64,000 nt of DNA from Antitrichia curtipendula. Its lineage: Eukaryota > Streptophyta > Bryopsida > Hypnales > Leucodontaceae. Shown piece by piece: positions 49,593 to 62,368 of the stretch. Positions within the stretch are counted from its first letter, which is position 1; every line of letters begins with the position of its first letter. The notes below the pieces were generated by a model, which saw nothing but the letters and a program-made list of their open reading frames with translations, made no database searches and was not told where the DNA came from. Made by a program: the position numbers and the translations under genes. The stretch spans positions 44,095,570-44,159,569 of the forward strand of contig OX579634.1 of NCBI GenBank assembly GCA_951230915.1. Direction: 5' to 3'.

Positions 49593-49888
49593 TAAGGTAG
49601 GGGGCTGTAAAAGCGACCCTTTACCAGCTGATTTGCATTTTGGGGAAGCTAAACTCCTTAAAATAATTTTCAGTAAATTTTCATGGTAAGAAAAATGGAA
49701 TTGGCATCAAACCCAAGTGGTTTCATATTTTTTGGACCTTCATGGAATTAGTTATGAATTTTTGAAGTTGAAAAACAGTGGTTTCTAAAAGCGACCCCCT
49801 CCTGAAATGTATACTTCTGGTACATGTTAGAGGCAAAATCTACCAGATCGCTTTTAGAGACAGGTTGCTTTTACAGCCCCCTACCTTA
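49593..49888. mobile_element. MITE with AAGGTAG termini, copy 3
   Basis: 296 bp, starting TAAGGTAGGGGGCTGTAAAA and ending with its reverse complement apart from a few substitutions (TTTTACAGCCCCCTACCTTA). It also has internal GCGACCC/GATCGC blocks shared with its relatives. It lies 0.85 kb upstream of the carrier-gene start codon. Confidence 0.8.
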
Positions 49889-50741
49889 GCTGCCAGTTTT
49901 TCCCAAACACTGCTCCCACCCCAAAGGGCAGTGGGGCACGGCCCAACAAAAACGGAGACGCCCATGCAAGGGGAACGCCCGTGGGGATTAGAACGCTACA
50001 ACCGCAGAGAACAATGCAGGGGAGCGATCGTAGGGAACGACGGGAACCGTGCCAGCCGGGGGGGACAATGAGGGCGGTTGCCTTGGCCACAAAGTCACAT
50101 GAGTACCAGGCAACTGCAACGGAAGCCACGTCGAGGTCAGTTGGTCCGGATGAAAAAAGAGGATGGTCTCATCCATTAGGGTTTGATTTCTGAGCAGAAA
50201 ACACTCCTGGAGCGCATGTTTTTTTGGATTACTTGTGTCCAGCGGTGTGTTGCGGGACTAATTGAGTTGCGAACTGGTGAATCACGCGAATTGACGAATT
50301 GGCGTGATGTTTATAATGGATTTGCGGTTTCGTGAGGAGCAGGTGCGTGAGTGCTTAGTCGGGTGGTTGCTGTAGTAGTTGAGGCGCAGGGGAGGTTAGG
50401 GTTGCGTGCTTTGGTGTATGGGGAGGCCCTTGTGCAATATATTAAAGAAACGTGAGTTTGGTGATGTCTTTAGTGAAATTGAGCTAGAAAGGTTTGTGAT
50501 TTCACCTATTATCGAAAGGTTTTGATCGGGACCTGACCAGGTGCTGTTATTGAATCATTCCTCAATCTCATGTCATGCAGGTTTACTAGACAAGGACCGG
50601 AAAAAAGTGTTTTGCATTGTAGTAATCTCTTATCAGTGAACTTGTGAACCGGGAAAGGAAGGCTTGGACAAATAGTTTGGAGTGAAGACCAATGAAAGAT
50701 CGGCAATAACTGGTGTCCTTGAGAAGCCCGTGAATGAGGCA
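49889..50741 (+). promoter_or_regulatory. Presumed promoter and 5' untranslated region of the carrier gene
   Basis: Base composition turns sharply GC-rich at about 49,900 and stays higher up to the start codon. ORFs of 60-127 codons on both strands here look incidental. No TATA box or transcription start can be assigned with confidence. An in-frame TAG at 50,673-50,675 closes the frame upstream of the coding sequence. Confidence 0.4.
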
Positions 50742-53700
50742 ATGGTGCCACCGTGTGATCCATTCCGACTTCGAGGGCTTGCAATTGCAATAGATTCTTC
50801 TCATGTGTCCGAAACTCAAGATGGATTTTATCCAGCAGGCCTGTTTGGCGGGTTGAGAACGGTGCTTGGGTCGAAGGAGGGACGCAGTGCAATGGTCGAT
50901 GCCCCTCTACGAAAAGTGGATGTGAAAGAAAAGGCCATTTCGGCTGCAGGAGCTGCAGTCATTTCTGCTTTTATTGTCAACCCTCTTGACGTTGCCAAGG
51001 TGGGTTCAGAACCAGTTGTGAAATCTCATTGGAGTGGACAACATATGCAAGCTGTTTCACCTGAACCCTAAATCCCAAAAGGGCCTCTTTTTTAAGTGTC
51101 TCCACGTTTCTCTTTCATTCCCAAAGTGTTTCTGTTTGGAAGCTTGTCCAAGGGATGTTTGACTCACCTACACTGTTAGATTCTTAGGGGTTGTCGTGGT
51201 AGGTATTTGACATTTTGGTTTGGTTGCCCCCTGGTTTCGGTTGCTCTTTCTTATTTTAGTGTATTTGACAACGATTTGAAGGTGCTGTTTGCGGCTGTAG
51301 AGTGCAGCTGCCGGTGGTCCTTGGTGTTTGTCTGTTAAATCTTGAAAGTCTGCTATCTATGCAGACTAGGCTCCAGGCGCAAGGAGCTGGAGTATCGTAT
51401 CGGCAGGCATGCGAAATGGAAGGTTCAAAATCGTTCAAGGTAGTGGAAATGGTAGATTGGTAATAGCATGTTCGTTGTTTTCTTTTGGGTATTCATCTGG
51501 TAGCTACATGCCCTGCAGTCTCCATGCTTGCTTAGTTCATCGAAAACTTACACCGGTTGCAGCCTTTTGAAAACCTCTTTCGATTGGATGCTAGTTTATC
51601 AATATTTTGGATTATGGCTTTAGAGAAATAGTGTTTCGGATCCCGCAATGAGATAATCTGTTTTGGGAATTTGACAGGTGACTGTTGATGGAAGGTGTCC
51701 ACCAGCCTGTCCTCGAACTTCTGTTGCCGGAGTATCTGTGGATTGTCCCCCTCCTCGCCAACAGTACAAGAACACTTTGGATGTTATGCGAAGAGTTACG
51801 CATGAGGTGGCGATCATTATCCTTGTTCTCAGTTTCTGTGAATTAGGATTTAATGAATGTCATAATAGGCCCGAGCTCATACATTTTTAGGCCTCCATAG
51901 AATCTCTTATGTAATCAGACATTACTCTTTATGAGATTCAGTTCCCAAGGCTTTGGTTTGCAATGTTCCTGCTACATTTATAACATCTGATGTTTTGAAT
52001 TGGTAATTGTATGCAGGAGGGCTTTCTTCGATTGTGGAGAGGACTCAATGCTTCCCTTGCAATTGCCGTTCCAACAGTAAGTTCTGTCACTGTGAATTGA
52101 ATTTGTTTCGTTTTGTGCAACGGTCCTGTGTAGTTCGTTTCACGGTTGTGTAGCACTGGTCTTAAAATTGGAATAATTAATCATGTTCGCAGTTGTCTCA
52201 TTAGTGAAAGCTTCAACTATCTTTGCACAAGGCATTCTTGTTCAGTAAATGCCATTTTTGGAACCAAGAATGCATACGACAATTCTTGTTTTCAGGTAGT
52301 GGGCCTAAGCAGGTTGATAACATGTGGAAATGTTTGAATCAGGTTGGAATCTACCTGCCATGTTACGACCTACTCCGGGAAGCCATGTATCGATACTCTG
52401 ATGAGAATTCTTTGGATTTGAAGCCATACGCACCTCTGTTAGCTGGTTCTCTAGCGCGATCACTAGCAGTTATTGTGTGTTCACCACTTGAGCTTGCCAA
52501 AACTCGTATGCAGGTAACAAATTCTTGCATGCTTTGTAAATCCATCAGTCAAGTCTTCAGCGAATCTGGTTTGTGTCTTAATAGCAAGTGCGCAGACATG
52601 GATGTGGCAGACATACATTGATTGGATGCACATTCATGCGTACGTTGCTTCTTCGAGAAGTGGTTTGTGAATGACGGACATTTTTTGATGCATTCTTTGA
52701 ATTCAATATTCAGTTCAAGTTTTGGATCATTGCAGGCTCAAATTGATCCAAGGACCGGAAAACTGCCTGGAATAGTCGCAGTCTTACGTAGCATAAATAA
52801 TACTCATGGAGTAAATGGAGGCCGATGTAAGATTTCTTCTCCGCTGTAGGAATCCGTTCAGTAGATTAATTTATCATCATTTGAATGGGAATCTTTATGT
52901 TACGTTTCCAAAGTCTCCCGTTAAAAAGATCATTTCCTTGAATGAGACAAGTTGCTGGTGTAGTGCAAGGAATCAGGGTAATGTGGACAGGCGTGGGAGC
53001 CCAGCTTGCCCGGGATGTTCCATTCTCTGCTATTTGCTGGAGTGTTCTAGAGCCTGTAAGTTCATGTTCACATTGAGACTATCCTTGTTCCCTAGGTTCA
53101 AGGCAGTCCTTTGGTTGCATTATGTTTATTTCTTGCGATTTATCTTTATTTTCAATAGGGATACCTAGAAAATGCTGAATTGGTGTATGTTCTATGATCC
53201 TTAGTAATTATTATTATTCAATCTTTTTCAGAGCAGCCAGCTTTGTAGATAAATTTAGACTACTGGCTTCATTTTTGTTCATACTGCGTAATCTGAGGCG
53301 GCTGCCAGGAAGTTGTACAAAAGTTAATTTTTTGCTAACATAATCTAATGCTAAGTAACGTAGTCTAAGTAACATTTCCAACGTAGTCTTCATTTTCAAC
53401 ATTGTCAATGTAGTCTTTGCTTTAGGACAATATCCCCTTTGAAAGTTACATTGGAACTTATAACAGCAGTTAGCGAGGTACGTCACCTTGCTAGTTCAAG
53501 CAGAACGTTCATTGCTAAGAATACATGCAGCTCCCAGCTCTGCTGCTACTGCTGAATATGTGTTCTCTATTCTTTGGGCTAATTATTAGTCGCATGCAGA
53601 CCCGAGGTGCAGTCCTTGAAGCCGCAGGCTCTGAACCACACATCGGAAGGGTGTTAGGAGCCAATTTTGCAGCAGGTATGCTTGCAGGCGGTATTGCAGC

Positions 53701-54286
53701 AGCTGCTACTTGTCCTCTTGATGTAGTCAAAACATGGCGCCAAATTGAGGTGTGTTTTGATTCGGTCCCTGTTCTAGCTTGTATTTCAAGAAAGTTCTGT
53801 TTCGTGGCAGATTTGTGGTATAGAAGACCATTCAATTGTTGGTGCCAAGATTTAGGACATGGTGACAATTTGTAGTGTTCATATGTATCTTCGTCACAAC
53901 TCTCTGAAGTTAATTAATGGGTTTGTGGTTTAATTGCAGAGAGATCCTGCTAAGGCTATGTCAATTCGACAGACTTTTACTGAAATCTTGCAGTGAGTTG
54001 CTCGTTCCCATGAATGGAGAAGGGTGACTTTTGTGCTGTGGAAGCCTCGTTGTTCTGCATAGATGTACTTAAATTTGAATCACCGAGTTTTTCTTTTCGT
54101 GTTGCGTGAACGTAAAATAGTTAAGCGTGTAATAGAGGTCCGCCCTAATGTGGTTTTTGTTGCAGAAGAGGAGGAATGCGTGGATTATTCACAGGAGTTG
54201 GGCCTCGCATTGGTCGCGCTGCGCCTTCAACAGGAATTGTGGTCTCATTCTATGAGGTTGTCAAATATGTCCTTCACAGAACATGA
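50742..54286 (+). CDS. MTM1: Mitochondrial carrier, MTM1 / SLC25A39-40 type (10 exons)
   Basis: Inner-membrane solute carrier of the MTM1/SLC25A39-40 branch, linked in other organisms to mitochondrial glutathione import and to manganese supply of SOD2. Exons: 50742-50999, 51365-51439, 51678-51806, 52017-52076, 52343-52513, 52736-52826, 52964-53055, 53600-53749, 53940-53992, 54166-54286. All nine introns are GT-AG and phases agree (0,0,0,0,0,1,0,0,2), giving 399 residues and a TGA stop. Three carrier repeats carry the PX[DE]XX[KR] signatures PLDVAK (81-86), PLELAK (222-227) and PLDVVK (331-336). Other family blocks are WTGVGAQLARDVPFSAICW and GLFTGVGPRIGRAAPSTGIV. A loop after helix 1 has Cys102, Cys118, Cys122 and Cys134, matching the cysteine-bearing matrix loop of this branch. 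The exact start is uncertain: Met51 (50,892) is an alternative to Met1. The symbol is by family resemblance. Confidence 0.93.
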
Positions 54287-55973
54287 TGAGAGAGAGACCT
54301 ACTCCAGACCTCCGGGCCTCTTCTTACCACGATTGCAGACGGATCCGCTAAACTGTCAATTCGCGGGTTAGAAAAAAAACTTTCTCCACAGACTATCAAA
54401 TTTATACGCCTGGCATTGGGTTGCAATTTTTTTTTGTTACCGATACTTCCAAACATGGACTGAGCCACAGTTGCACTGTACGTAGCGTTTCTGTACAGAT
54501 CAACACATTGGTTTCAAGTCATTTTACTTCACATTGTAGAAGATTGGAGATTGAAATCTATCTCCGCTGTAGTAGGTTAATTCGGAGAGCTCCTCGATCG
54601 AGCTTTTCAATCCGTAGCCTATCCATCCATGGGCGTTTTAGAACTGCCTTCCAACTCTTTTACCTCAAGAGAGTAGTATATGAAGGGTGGCTCCATTGCT
54701 TCTGTTAACGCGCATCAGAAAACATACTCGTTTTCTTCACTGTGTCCGAGTAAAGCAATTCTCAGACTTGACGTGCTAGTCACCAGAGGCTAAATTGCAA
54801 AGAAAGTAGTCCATACCATGACTTATGAAGTGATCAATCATGAAGCCTCAAATTCTCAATTTCAACTACTGACAAGTACAGTAATAATAGTCACCGGATC
54901 GTATGCAGGGGTCAGATTCATTATACAAAATCATGTTTTTGTTTTTGGGGTGTGTGTTGGGTGTGAGAATTTTTTTGGGATTTCATTTCACAACATTTGG
55001 AATATTTCATGACTTTGAGCAAGGTCTTCATAGCTTTACCGTAATATTTACGAATTTGCCAAATCTTTTGTGACCTTTAGCACTAGGATCCTTCCAGCTG
55101 AAGGTCAATCAACCCATTGTGGTTAGAATTAGGAATTTGACCTCATGTGGATATTGAAAATTTTCAATTTTTTTTCTGCTGTAGTACAAGTGTGAGAAAT
55201 AGTAAGAGCAACTGAAATTATGTTTTTTTGACAAAGTATGAATTTGTTATGTGTTTTTGAAGTGTCCAATGCATCATGGCCCAAAACAGTTTGTAGACTA
55301 CTTTACAACTAACAAAATTTGAATCCATCATACTCATCTTGCTCACCTACAGCAATCATAGTATTTTTTAATAAGGTGGAAGCACCCGAAACCGTCACTT
55401 TAAGGAATTCAGTATACTTGGAGGCATCATTTCACAAAAATAAAAAATTTCTGATGTTAGCGAGAGAAAATCATGAATTTTCAAAAAAAAAAATTAGATT
55501 TTTTGGATGTGAAATGTAATTTCTATGATTTTTTGAAGTTGCGGGTCTCTAGACCACTGAATCTGTCCTATAGGTGCACCCGAAACTCAACCCTGCAGAA
55601 ATCAGCTCTTAAGCCAGTCAGATATTGGTAAGTGTCCTTCAAATATGTCAGCCAATTAAAGCCAAGCATTTGGCTGACGGATTAACTAAAGTCTAGGGAC
55701 ATAATTGGGTGAGTCTAGGGTCCATGGCAAGGTACAGGGACGGGAATGGGTGTTTTCACCTTATGGGAGACCTAAAAAGTAAATTTTTACAATGAATTCA
55801 CACTAAAAGTTAGAAATTCCTAATGAAGTCACTAATTACTCCGATTTTGTCATTTAAGACATGCATTGAAGCCAAAATCTCACAAATTGAAAAAACCCCA
55901 TAATGGGTTTATACCCTAGGTGTCCACTAGGTCATTTGACCACAATAAGTTATTCTACCTTAGTAAGTTAGTA
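54287..55973. other. 3' flank of the carrier gene and intergenic DNA
   Basis: The first few hundred bases are probably 3' UTR (composition still gene-like to about 54,800), but no clear AATAAA signal was found. From about 54,900 the sequence returns to AT-rich non-coding DNA. Confidence 0.5.
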
Positions 55974-57805
55974 CACTATAAGAAAACTGACTTTTTGGAA
56001 ATGTCACAGAAAACGAGAAAACGTGTTTTTTTTGACGGAACAATAATCCGCGGTGACTTCTCCTAAAATCCGTCTAATTTGACGGGGTGAAAACATGCGA
56101 AAATCTCAGAGGACGCATGAATTTGTAGCTCGTTTTCCCTAAAACGTGCGTTGAAACAATGTTTGAGAGGGTCCTCTGAGTTCGACACATGGAGGGCAGT
56201 TCAGTGCCACGTAGGCGCTGAGTGGACGGTCATTGCCACGTAATTTTTTGGGGCATGCTGACCGCGTCTGACGTGTTCGATGACGTGGATGACAAAAAAT
56301 TCTGACGTGGCAGTTTCTGCACGTGACGTGGAAGTTGTTCTGAAGGTTTTGTGCACGTTAACCACTATTGCGAATGACGTCCACTCAGACGCAATTATGT
56401 TTTGGAAGACGTCTTCTGAGAGTAATTCTTCATTTATAAAGTCACGTAGAGTCACAACGTTGATTTTCCGGAGACGTCTGTCTTAAGCGCAGGAACACGA
56501 GGATTTGGTGGACATCGTTGTGGATGACGTTTTTGTTGACATGAACATGCATTACCAGTTGATTTTCTTACGACACTAACAACAGCTTGTGCGAGTACTT
56601 CTTGTTTGCTCTCCGTTCCATTACATGTGCAGAGAAGTTGACATTGACGTCCGTGAACAACACATTGTCAAGAAGGACAACGTCTGGAACGATGTACCAG
56701 AATGCTTTGTAGTCGACCTCCTCCGTCGTTGGACATGCAGGATGCTTATTCCAACAACGAGCCTGCTGGGAAGGGCGTCAAAATGAACGCCATACATGTT
56801 GAAAATGACATTTTCTGTGTAACACGTTCCATGCACGTAGCGGATGGTAGAATGTCGTTGACAACGACGTACATGGTTCGAAGAGCATCGGACAGAAAAT
56901 GAGGCCCCTCCGAACATGATTGCAGACGCCTAGGACAACATACAGAATCGAACTACATGTTAAGAAGGATGTCATAGTGAACGCTACTGGAAGCATATTG
57001 TCCATGACATGTCCAAAGAGACGTGCCCTGGAGTTTGGGAGGCTGCTCTCTGCTGCAAGGCATGTTTGAAGCAAAAACAGTACCGGAAATATATAGTTGC
57101 TACGGTAATTTGAGAATACCCACATTACATGTCCTTCCTGTAGGCTTCAGGTTAAACAGTATTCACGGGTACCATACAAGATTGTGAGGACAGCACAACA
57201 ACGAATACAAACTTTGCCGTTTATTAAACAAAGGCAGTCAATCATTGTTCGGAGTCCAAAACTTTGCTTCTCCTCATCAGTACATAGACATGTAGCAAAG
57301 CAGCCACAGAAGCCACTATCATGTTCACGTGGCCCCGTTCTGTGAGTGCTTTTCAGTGAAAGCAAACGCTATACATTTTCGTAAGTCCTCAGTCACTTCC
57401 CAAAAAGCAATCCCTCCTGTACGTTTCGTGCGGACAAGCTACGCCGTTGCAGTGCAACATGTCACCAAACAAGGCCCGCTCGTCGTGACATCTCATACAG
57501 CGTTCTGTTTCTCCTTTCACTTCTTACGAGGTGCATCTACTTTCTTTGCACCCACCGCCTGCAACATTTCATCGTTAGTACAGGAGCTTTCAATAAAGAC
57601 GACGATGTTTATGAGCACGTCTTGCACGTCATCAGCTGTTCATTTCACTTTCAAGTGCCCACAAGTTCCATGTCATGTGTGGTTCACTTCAATTCCACGG
57701 CACCACACCTTCCAAGTCATTTGCGATTCATTTCAAGCCTCTGCTGCAAGTTCACACTGTTCATGACTTTCAGAGAAGCGAATGACAGGAAGAGAGTGTT
57801 CTCAC

Positions 57806-60800
57806 CTTCGAGGTTGCTACGGGTTTAGGAAGAGTACTTGCCTTGCTCCCCCCTGCCTTGCTCGGCATTGCCTGCGGCTCTGCGGATGGTTGTGCAGACT
57901 TCGTTGTTGCCGCGCTTTTCCCCCCACGTCTAGGACGCCCACCGGCATTTGCGACGGCAGTCACATCCAACTGCAGTCCGAGAAATACATAGCACTGTAC
58001 GCTTATTTTTACAGAAAACAAGAGAAGGACAAAAGGACTGACACTTCCGATGTCACTGTCAGTGACACTTCTGATGTCTGCTTCAACAAAACTGTCGCAG
58101 ACTTCGTGAAAGCTCTGTTGTAGTGAATCTCCCTCCACGATTTGCGGGACTGACTTTCAGGTTGAACACCTTGTCGTGGATCGATTCTTCACTCTCTACG
58201 TTTTCTGTTCACATTCCTAAACATGAGGAGAAGGTACAGAATTCAACCTCCGGTGGGGAAGGCAGTGCGTCGCTGGCCAGCATGGAGTACACATTCGCAT
58301 CTTCAAACTCCTCCGTCGCGACGTCGTCTCCGGTGACACCCTCAGCAATTTCATTGTCGTGCTCGTCCCCTCCTCCTGCAATGTCTATGCTGACATCTCC
58401 CTGAACAGCTTCGTCGTCGAGGTTGACATTGGAGACGATAGCGGGCACTACCGGCGTGTCCACTTCAGCCACGACATACTGCGGCGTAGGTAGTAGCAAT
58501 GGAGGAGCCAGCATAGGCACTGCCGAATCCTGACGCAATGCAGTGCATGCTCCCGCTGTCGTAGACGTCAGAGCCGACATCTCCACTGCTTTTGCGGAGT
58601 GACATGGCTCCGTCATGTCCTCAGACGCCGAGACGTGTTTGGATCCCCTACCTTGCGTGAAGTCCTTCAGTAGCTGCTCCATTCGCTTCTGAGAGGCCTC
58701 CATGGTGTCGCCAAGATTTTTGACACTGCCCTCCAGGTTAGTCATCCGACATCACATGGACTCCATGTCTCTAGCATGATTAGATCTGCCTCTGCGTTTC
58801 TCCTCTTGCAATCGCTCAAGCTCCTTCGCCGTTTCCGCGTCCACCACGTCGAATTCCGGAGGCTTATTGTTGAGCATGGTCTACAGAAGCATACGGAACC
58901 ACAATACAGAATAATGTCATTAGCCGCTGCAGCACACACGGATGTGCAGTACCTGCTGCACACGTACACGATTGATGTTGTCCACATGGACGTCACTTGT
59001 AACGTCCTGTGTTTAAGGAAATGTCCAATCAAACAATACAACAATGTCTTCTCCTCTTTGTGTATTCAAGGAACTTACAAGTCTGGAAATGACCTCTCTC
59101 TCGACGGTCCTGATTTGCATAGAAGTAGAGACCTTCCCTAGAGAAATGGCCCGCATATGCTCAGATTTCTGCTGCGCTTCCTCCGTTGCCCGCATGGAAA
59201 CCAATGTCTTCTAGTACTGGGGATTGAAATCTGCTGGTCTGTTGAAGCCTTTGTCGATCAATTTGTTAATTTTCCAGCGACTATTAATGAGGATCTTCGT
59301 TATTATGGGTTGCATCCACTTCTCACTAATCCTCTTACAATCGCCGACCACCTGCCAGTCTGTGTCCCTCAAAACAGAGTCAAATTTCGGACTACGATCT
59401 TCAGGAAACGAATTTATTAAAGCAAGGGTACCCTGCCATGAAGAAATACAAAATGACGTTGCCTTGCCCAGTGGGGTTGTCTGAAATCTGGTAATGAAAA
59501 CGGGTAACAAAATTTCCACATGGCAAATGCAAGAATACATTGGACATGTTTAACTTCAACAAAAGAAGTCAAACGAAGTCCTTGTGTGCGGACTTGTTTG
59601 CACTAACCTACACTGAGTACGATCAGACTAAGAACTTCTCTTCTCCGCGGGAGAACAATGAACTCACCCGTGTATAGCCTCTTCAGCAATCGTTTTCGCT
59701 GATGGCGTGGTTGACCTTCCCAACCCACAGTAGGGTCCAGGTCCTTGGCATACTTCTTCACGTCGTCGGCCAAGACGGACCTCATAGCACCGTGAGGGTG
59801 TCCCATTTTGTCAACTTCCACCGGCTTCTTCATCGTCGTCAACGTTGCGCCATGACGTTTCTTATGCGGCTGAAGTCTGTCAATCATGTCTTCTGTGCCG
59901 GCGTCGGAGTCCTCATTCGTGGATGCGGTCTCGTTTCCTTCACTGTGGAAAATTATCAAGTAAATTTTTAGTACTGTAGTTCCGCACTTACTACCACACT
60001 ACTTGGACAACGACTACTTCCTACCAGTAAATGTCTTCGCCACTGCGGATTGAGCGCTACGTCACATAATTAGAATGTTCCATGCTCCAGAACTTCGGAT
60101 ACCAAAAAAAAAAGGACACCGCGTGAACGGGGACGTCAGGGGCAAACAGAGCAACGTCTCTGTGAACAGCCATTGGAACGCTGACATACAATAAATTAAT
60201 GTCAGTTTCCGTCCTCCACAGCATGCTACAATGAACAGAAACCCTAGTACACTATCCTCGTGGTTGTTCATCGTGAAAGAAATGAATACCGCACAGTGCC
60301 CCTACAAAACTGTAGAGCGTCTTCCAAGACGTCAGCCAAAACAATCTCACGTTCTCTTGGACGTCCCACATGACGGGACCAGTTTCAGGCAGGAAACGCA
60401 AACGTCTGCTTTGACGTCACTGTGTTCTCCTAGACGTGGTCGCAAACATTGTCCGTGACGTAGTGTCCTTGCAAATCCATGAACAAAGCAAAAACTGAAA
60501 CCTAAAGCGCGGCATAACTTACCTCCGCGAATGCGACTTCGTCGTCGTCCCTACGCTTTGATCAACGTCTTCAGTTGCATCGTCATGCGACAGCGACTCC
60601 ACGGGTGATGTTCGTCTCCACTTCATCGGAGGCGACACAGACCGACGTGGCTTTCTTCCCCTCGACGGAGCGGCGCGGCGAGGATCCTCCCGCGACTTGG
60701 ACCTGCGCTCCCCCTCGGCCCGCATGAACTTCGTCCCCGACACCGTTTCCTGTTCTTCAGACGATGCACTCTCCCGCAACGGTGGCGGGCGGCGCTTCAA

Positions 60801-60824
60801 CGAGCTCGGACGCTGGCGACCCAT
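57806..60824 (-). pseudogene. Spliced transposon-type gene, TNPA-like, with two in-frame stops
   Basis: Exons supported by splice sites and phase (minus strand): 60,824-60,523 (ATG, then MGRQRPSSLKRRPPPLRES), phase 2 into 59,942-59,668 (KKPVEVDKMGHPHGAM, ending in phase 1 at a GTGAGT donor); a middle exon to 59,079 (WQVVGDCKRISEKW, NSRWKINKLIDKGFNRP, SMRATEEAQQKSEHMRAISL) whose acceptor is ambiguous; then phase 0 into an exon from 58,880 (NNKPPEFDVVDAETAKELER) continuing through a coiled coil (GDTMEASQKRMEQLLKDF) to about 58,220; and 57,970-57,806 with an AT-hook-like GRPRRGGK. The order (basic N-terminus, DXXGXPXG-like block, central W-rich block, C-terminal coiled coil) resembles plant TNPA/Transposase_24 proteins, but that is inference. 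Stops TAG (59,211-59,213) and TGA (58,752-58,754) interrupt otherwise continuous frames; each could be one C-to-T change. More exons may lie at either end. Confidence 0.5.
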
Positions 60825-61593
60825 CTTCGGAAGCCTCCAAGTCAAAAACAACTCCTTCTGCAGTCCACAAAGCCCACCATAAACACAATGACAACGTCCA
60901 ATTGCAGTGCAACCCTTGCATGCGATGTCAATCCTCCGAGGTGCCCAAGTGCCTTGTAGTTCCAGTACGCAGAGCACCCACAAAATGCCGCAGAACCCAA
61001 GTCCGGCAGCAGTTACGGCGGACCATGTTGTGGCAGCGACACACTTGCACACACACTTCTTCACGACCTACACAAGTGACTAAGAGAGGACACATACAAC
61101 GACAAGAAATTCAATACTCATATCTGTACGTTCAAATTCGTGAGTCCTCACAATGTGAAGGACCACGGCCGTGCTTGACAAATGTAGACATGCTTGTCAC
61201 TGCAATTCCACTGCATGAGGGCACCGTAATTTTGGAAATCGCACTCAGCAATTTCTAAAGCGTACCGGTGCGGCGCACTCCTCGACAGTACACGACGAAC
61301 GTGAATCACATACTTCGTGAAGGCATGGCAACAACTGCACTGAACTAAACACCGACACAATGAGCGCGTTCTACAAAACGGAACAGAAATTGACGGCGGC
61401 CACGACGGGACTGCAAGTAATGAAGGGTGTCTGTGCGACCTATGACCGCGCAGGGGAAGGAAGCACGCCCGTGCCTCTTACACGGCCGCATGCACTCTGA
61501 GGGACGCAGCGGCGCAGGCTGTGCTGGGTCACCGTAGGCGGAATTGTAGGCGCGGAGGACAAAAATTGAATACGACTGTGCAGTTCAAATTAC

Positions 61594-61887
61594 CTATTGA
61601 GGCGCTGCTTCTGTCATTTCTTCCAGTGTTGGATGCAGCGTCGGCAGCATTGGGGTTTCATCGTGCCTCTGCAGTCTTGAACTCCTACGAATTTCAGCCA
61701 TAGTTGCCGATTCCTTCCTCCACTTCGCCTTTGAAGGCTTCATAGTTACCCCGGCCACCTCGGCCACGAAATTCGTGAATGCCACTACGCCCTCGAATTC
61801 TTCCACAGCCTCACCATGCGGCGGTGCGGATGTGTCTTGGAAGCAATGAATCTGGCTGCGCTCACTTGCGAGGGACGACATTGACAC
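61594..61887 (-). other. Unassigned ORF within the CACTA-like block
   Basis: A 97-codon frame with EFEGVVAFTNFVAEVAGVTM and EIRRSSRLQR. The RRSSRL motif also ends the coding region at 63,341. It may be an upstream exon or a second gene of the element. No clear splice partner was found. Confidence 0.3.
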
Positions 61888-62368
61888 AAGGGTAAGATGA
61901 AAACAATTACTTCACGAATGCACGTACTGTGCACATGTTAGGGTTGCTGTCGCAGTGATGCACAACAGTGCAGTGGCTTTCCGTAGAAGGCAGAAGCACT
62001 GAACCTTCAAACACGTGGGACCTTTCTTTTGGTCTTGCACTGTTGTAGACTTTGTCGTGGAAGGTGTCCGGCCAGATGTCTAAAGGGACGTCGAACATGA
62101 CGTTTGCACGTTGCAGCGAACGTTGCTTGAATACGTAAGTCCGTTAAAGAACGGTGGGCATCATGTACAACTTTGACATCTTCAGAAATTAGTATTAGGT
62201 AGTCGTAGACAGGGTTGTCATAACGGGCGAGTTAGGGTCATCGGACGTCCCGGACGGACGGGCAAACCGGACCGAAAGGACGGATGGTCCGGACCAACTG
62301 GACGGCCTCAATTTCTCAAAGTTGTGGAATTTTTTTCAATGACACGTCAGCTTGGACAGCTGGATCCA

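Larger units (their letters stand above)
55974..62150 (-). mobile_element. Probable CACTA (En/Spm) element, one end visible
   Basis: The left end is CACTATAAGAAAACTGAC (from 55,974), close to the canonical plant CACTA terminus. The following kilobase is packed with ACGT-core motifs (at least ten between 56,208 and 56,412, mostly GACGT or CACGT), as expected of the subterminal repeats bound by TNPA-type proteins. The block is clearly GC-richer than the AT-rich DNA before 55,973 and holds a minus-strand spliced gene (57,806-60,824) transcribed toward this terminus. No inverted CACTA end was found up to 64,000, so the right limit is only a change in composition. No TNPD-like transposase was recognised, so the visible part may be non-autonomous. 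Confidence 0.6.

Noticed and set aside
49778..50193. ORFs of 62-97 codons upstream of the carrier gene
   Set aside because: Overlapping frames on both strands in a GC-rich 5' region; none has a domain and they partly overlap the MITE.
50682..50741. Upstream extension of the carrier protein to the GTG at 50,682
   Set aside because: A non-ATG start with an in-frame TAG just before it; ATG at 50,742 or 50,892 is more plausible.
52736..52807. Alternative donor GTAAAT for carrier exon 6 at about 52,811
   Set aside because: It leaves phase 0, which cannot join the WTGVGAQLARD exon in frame; the GTAAGA donor at 52,827 joins it cleanly.
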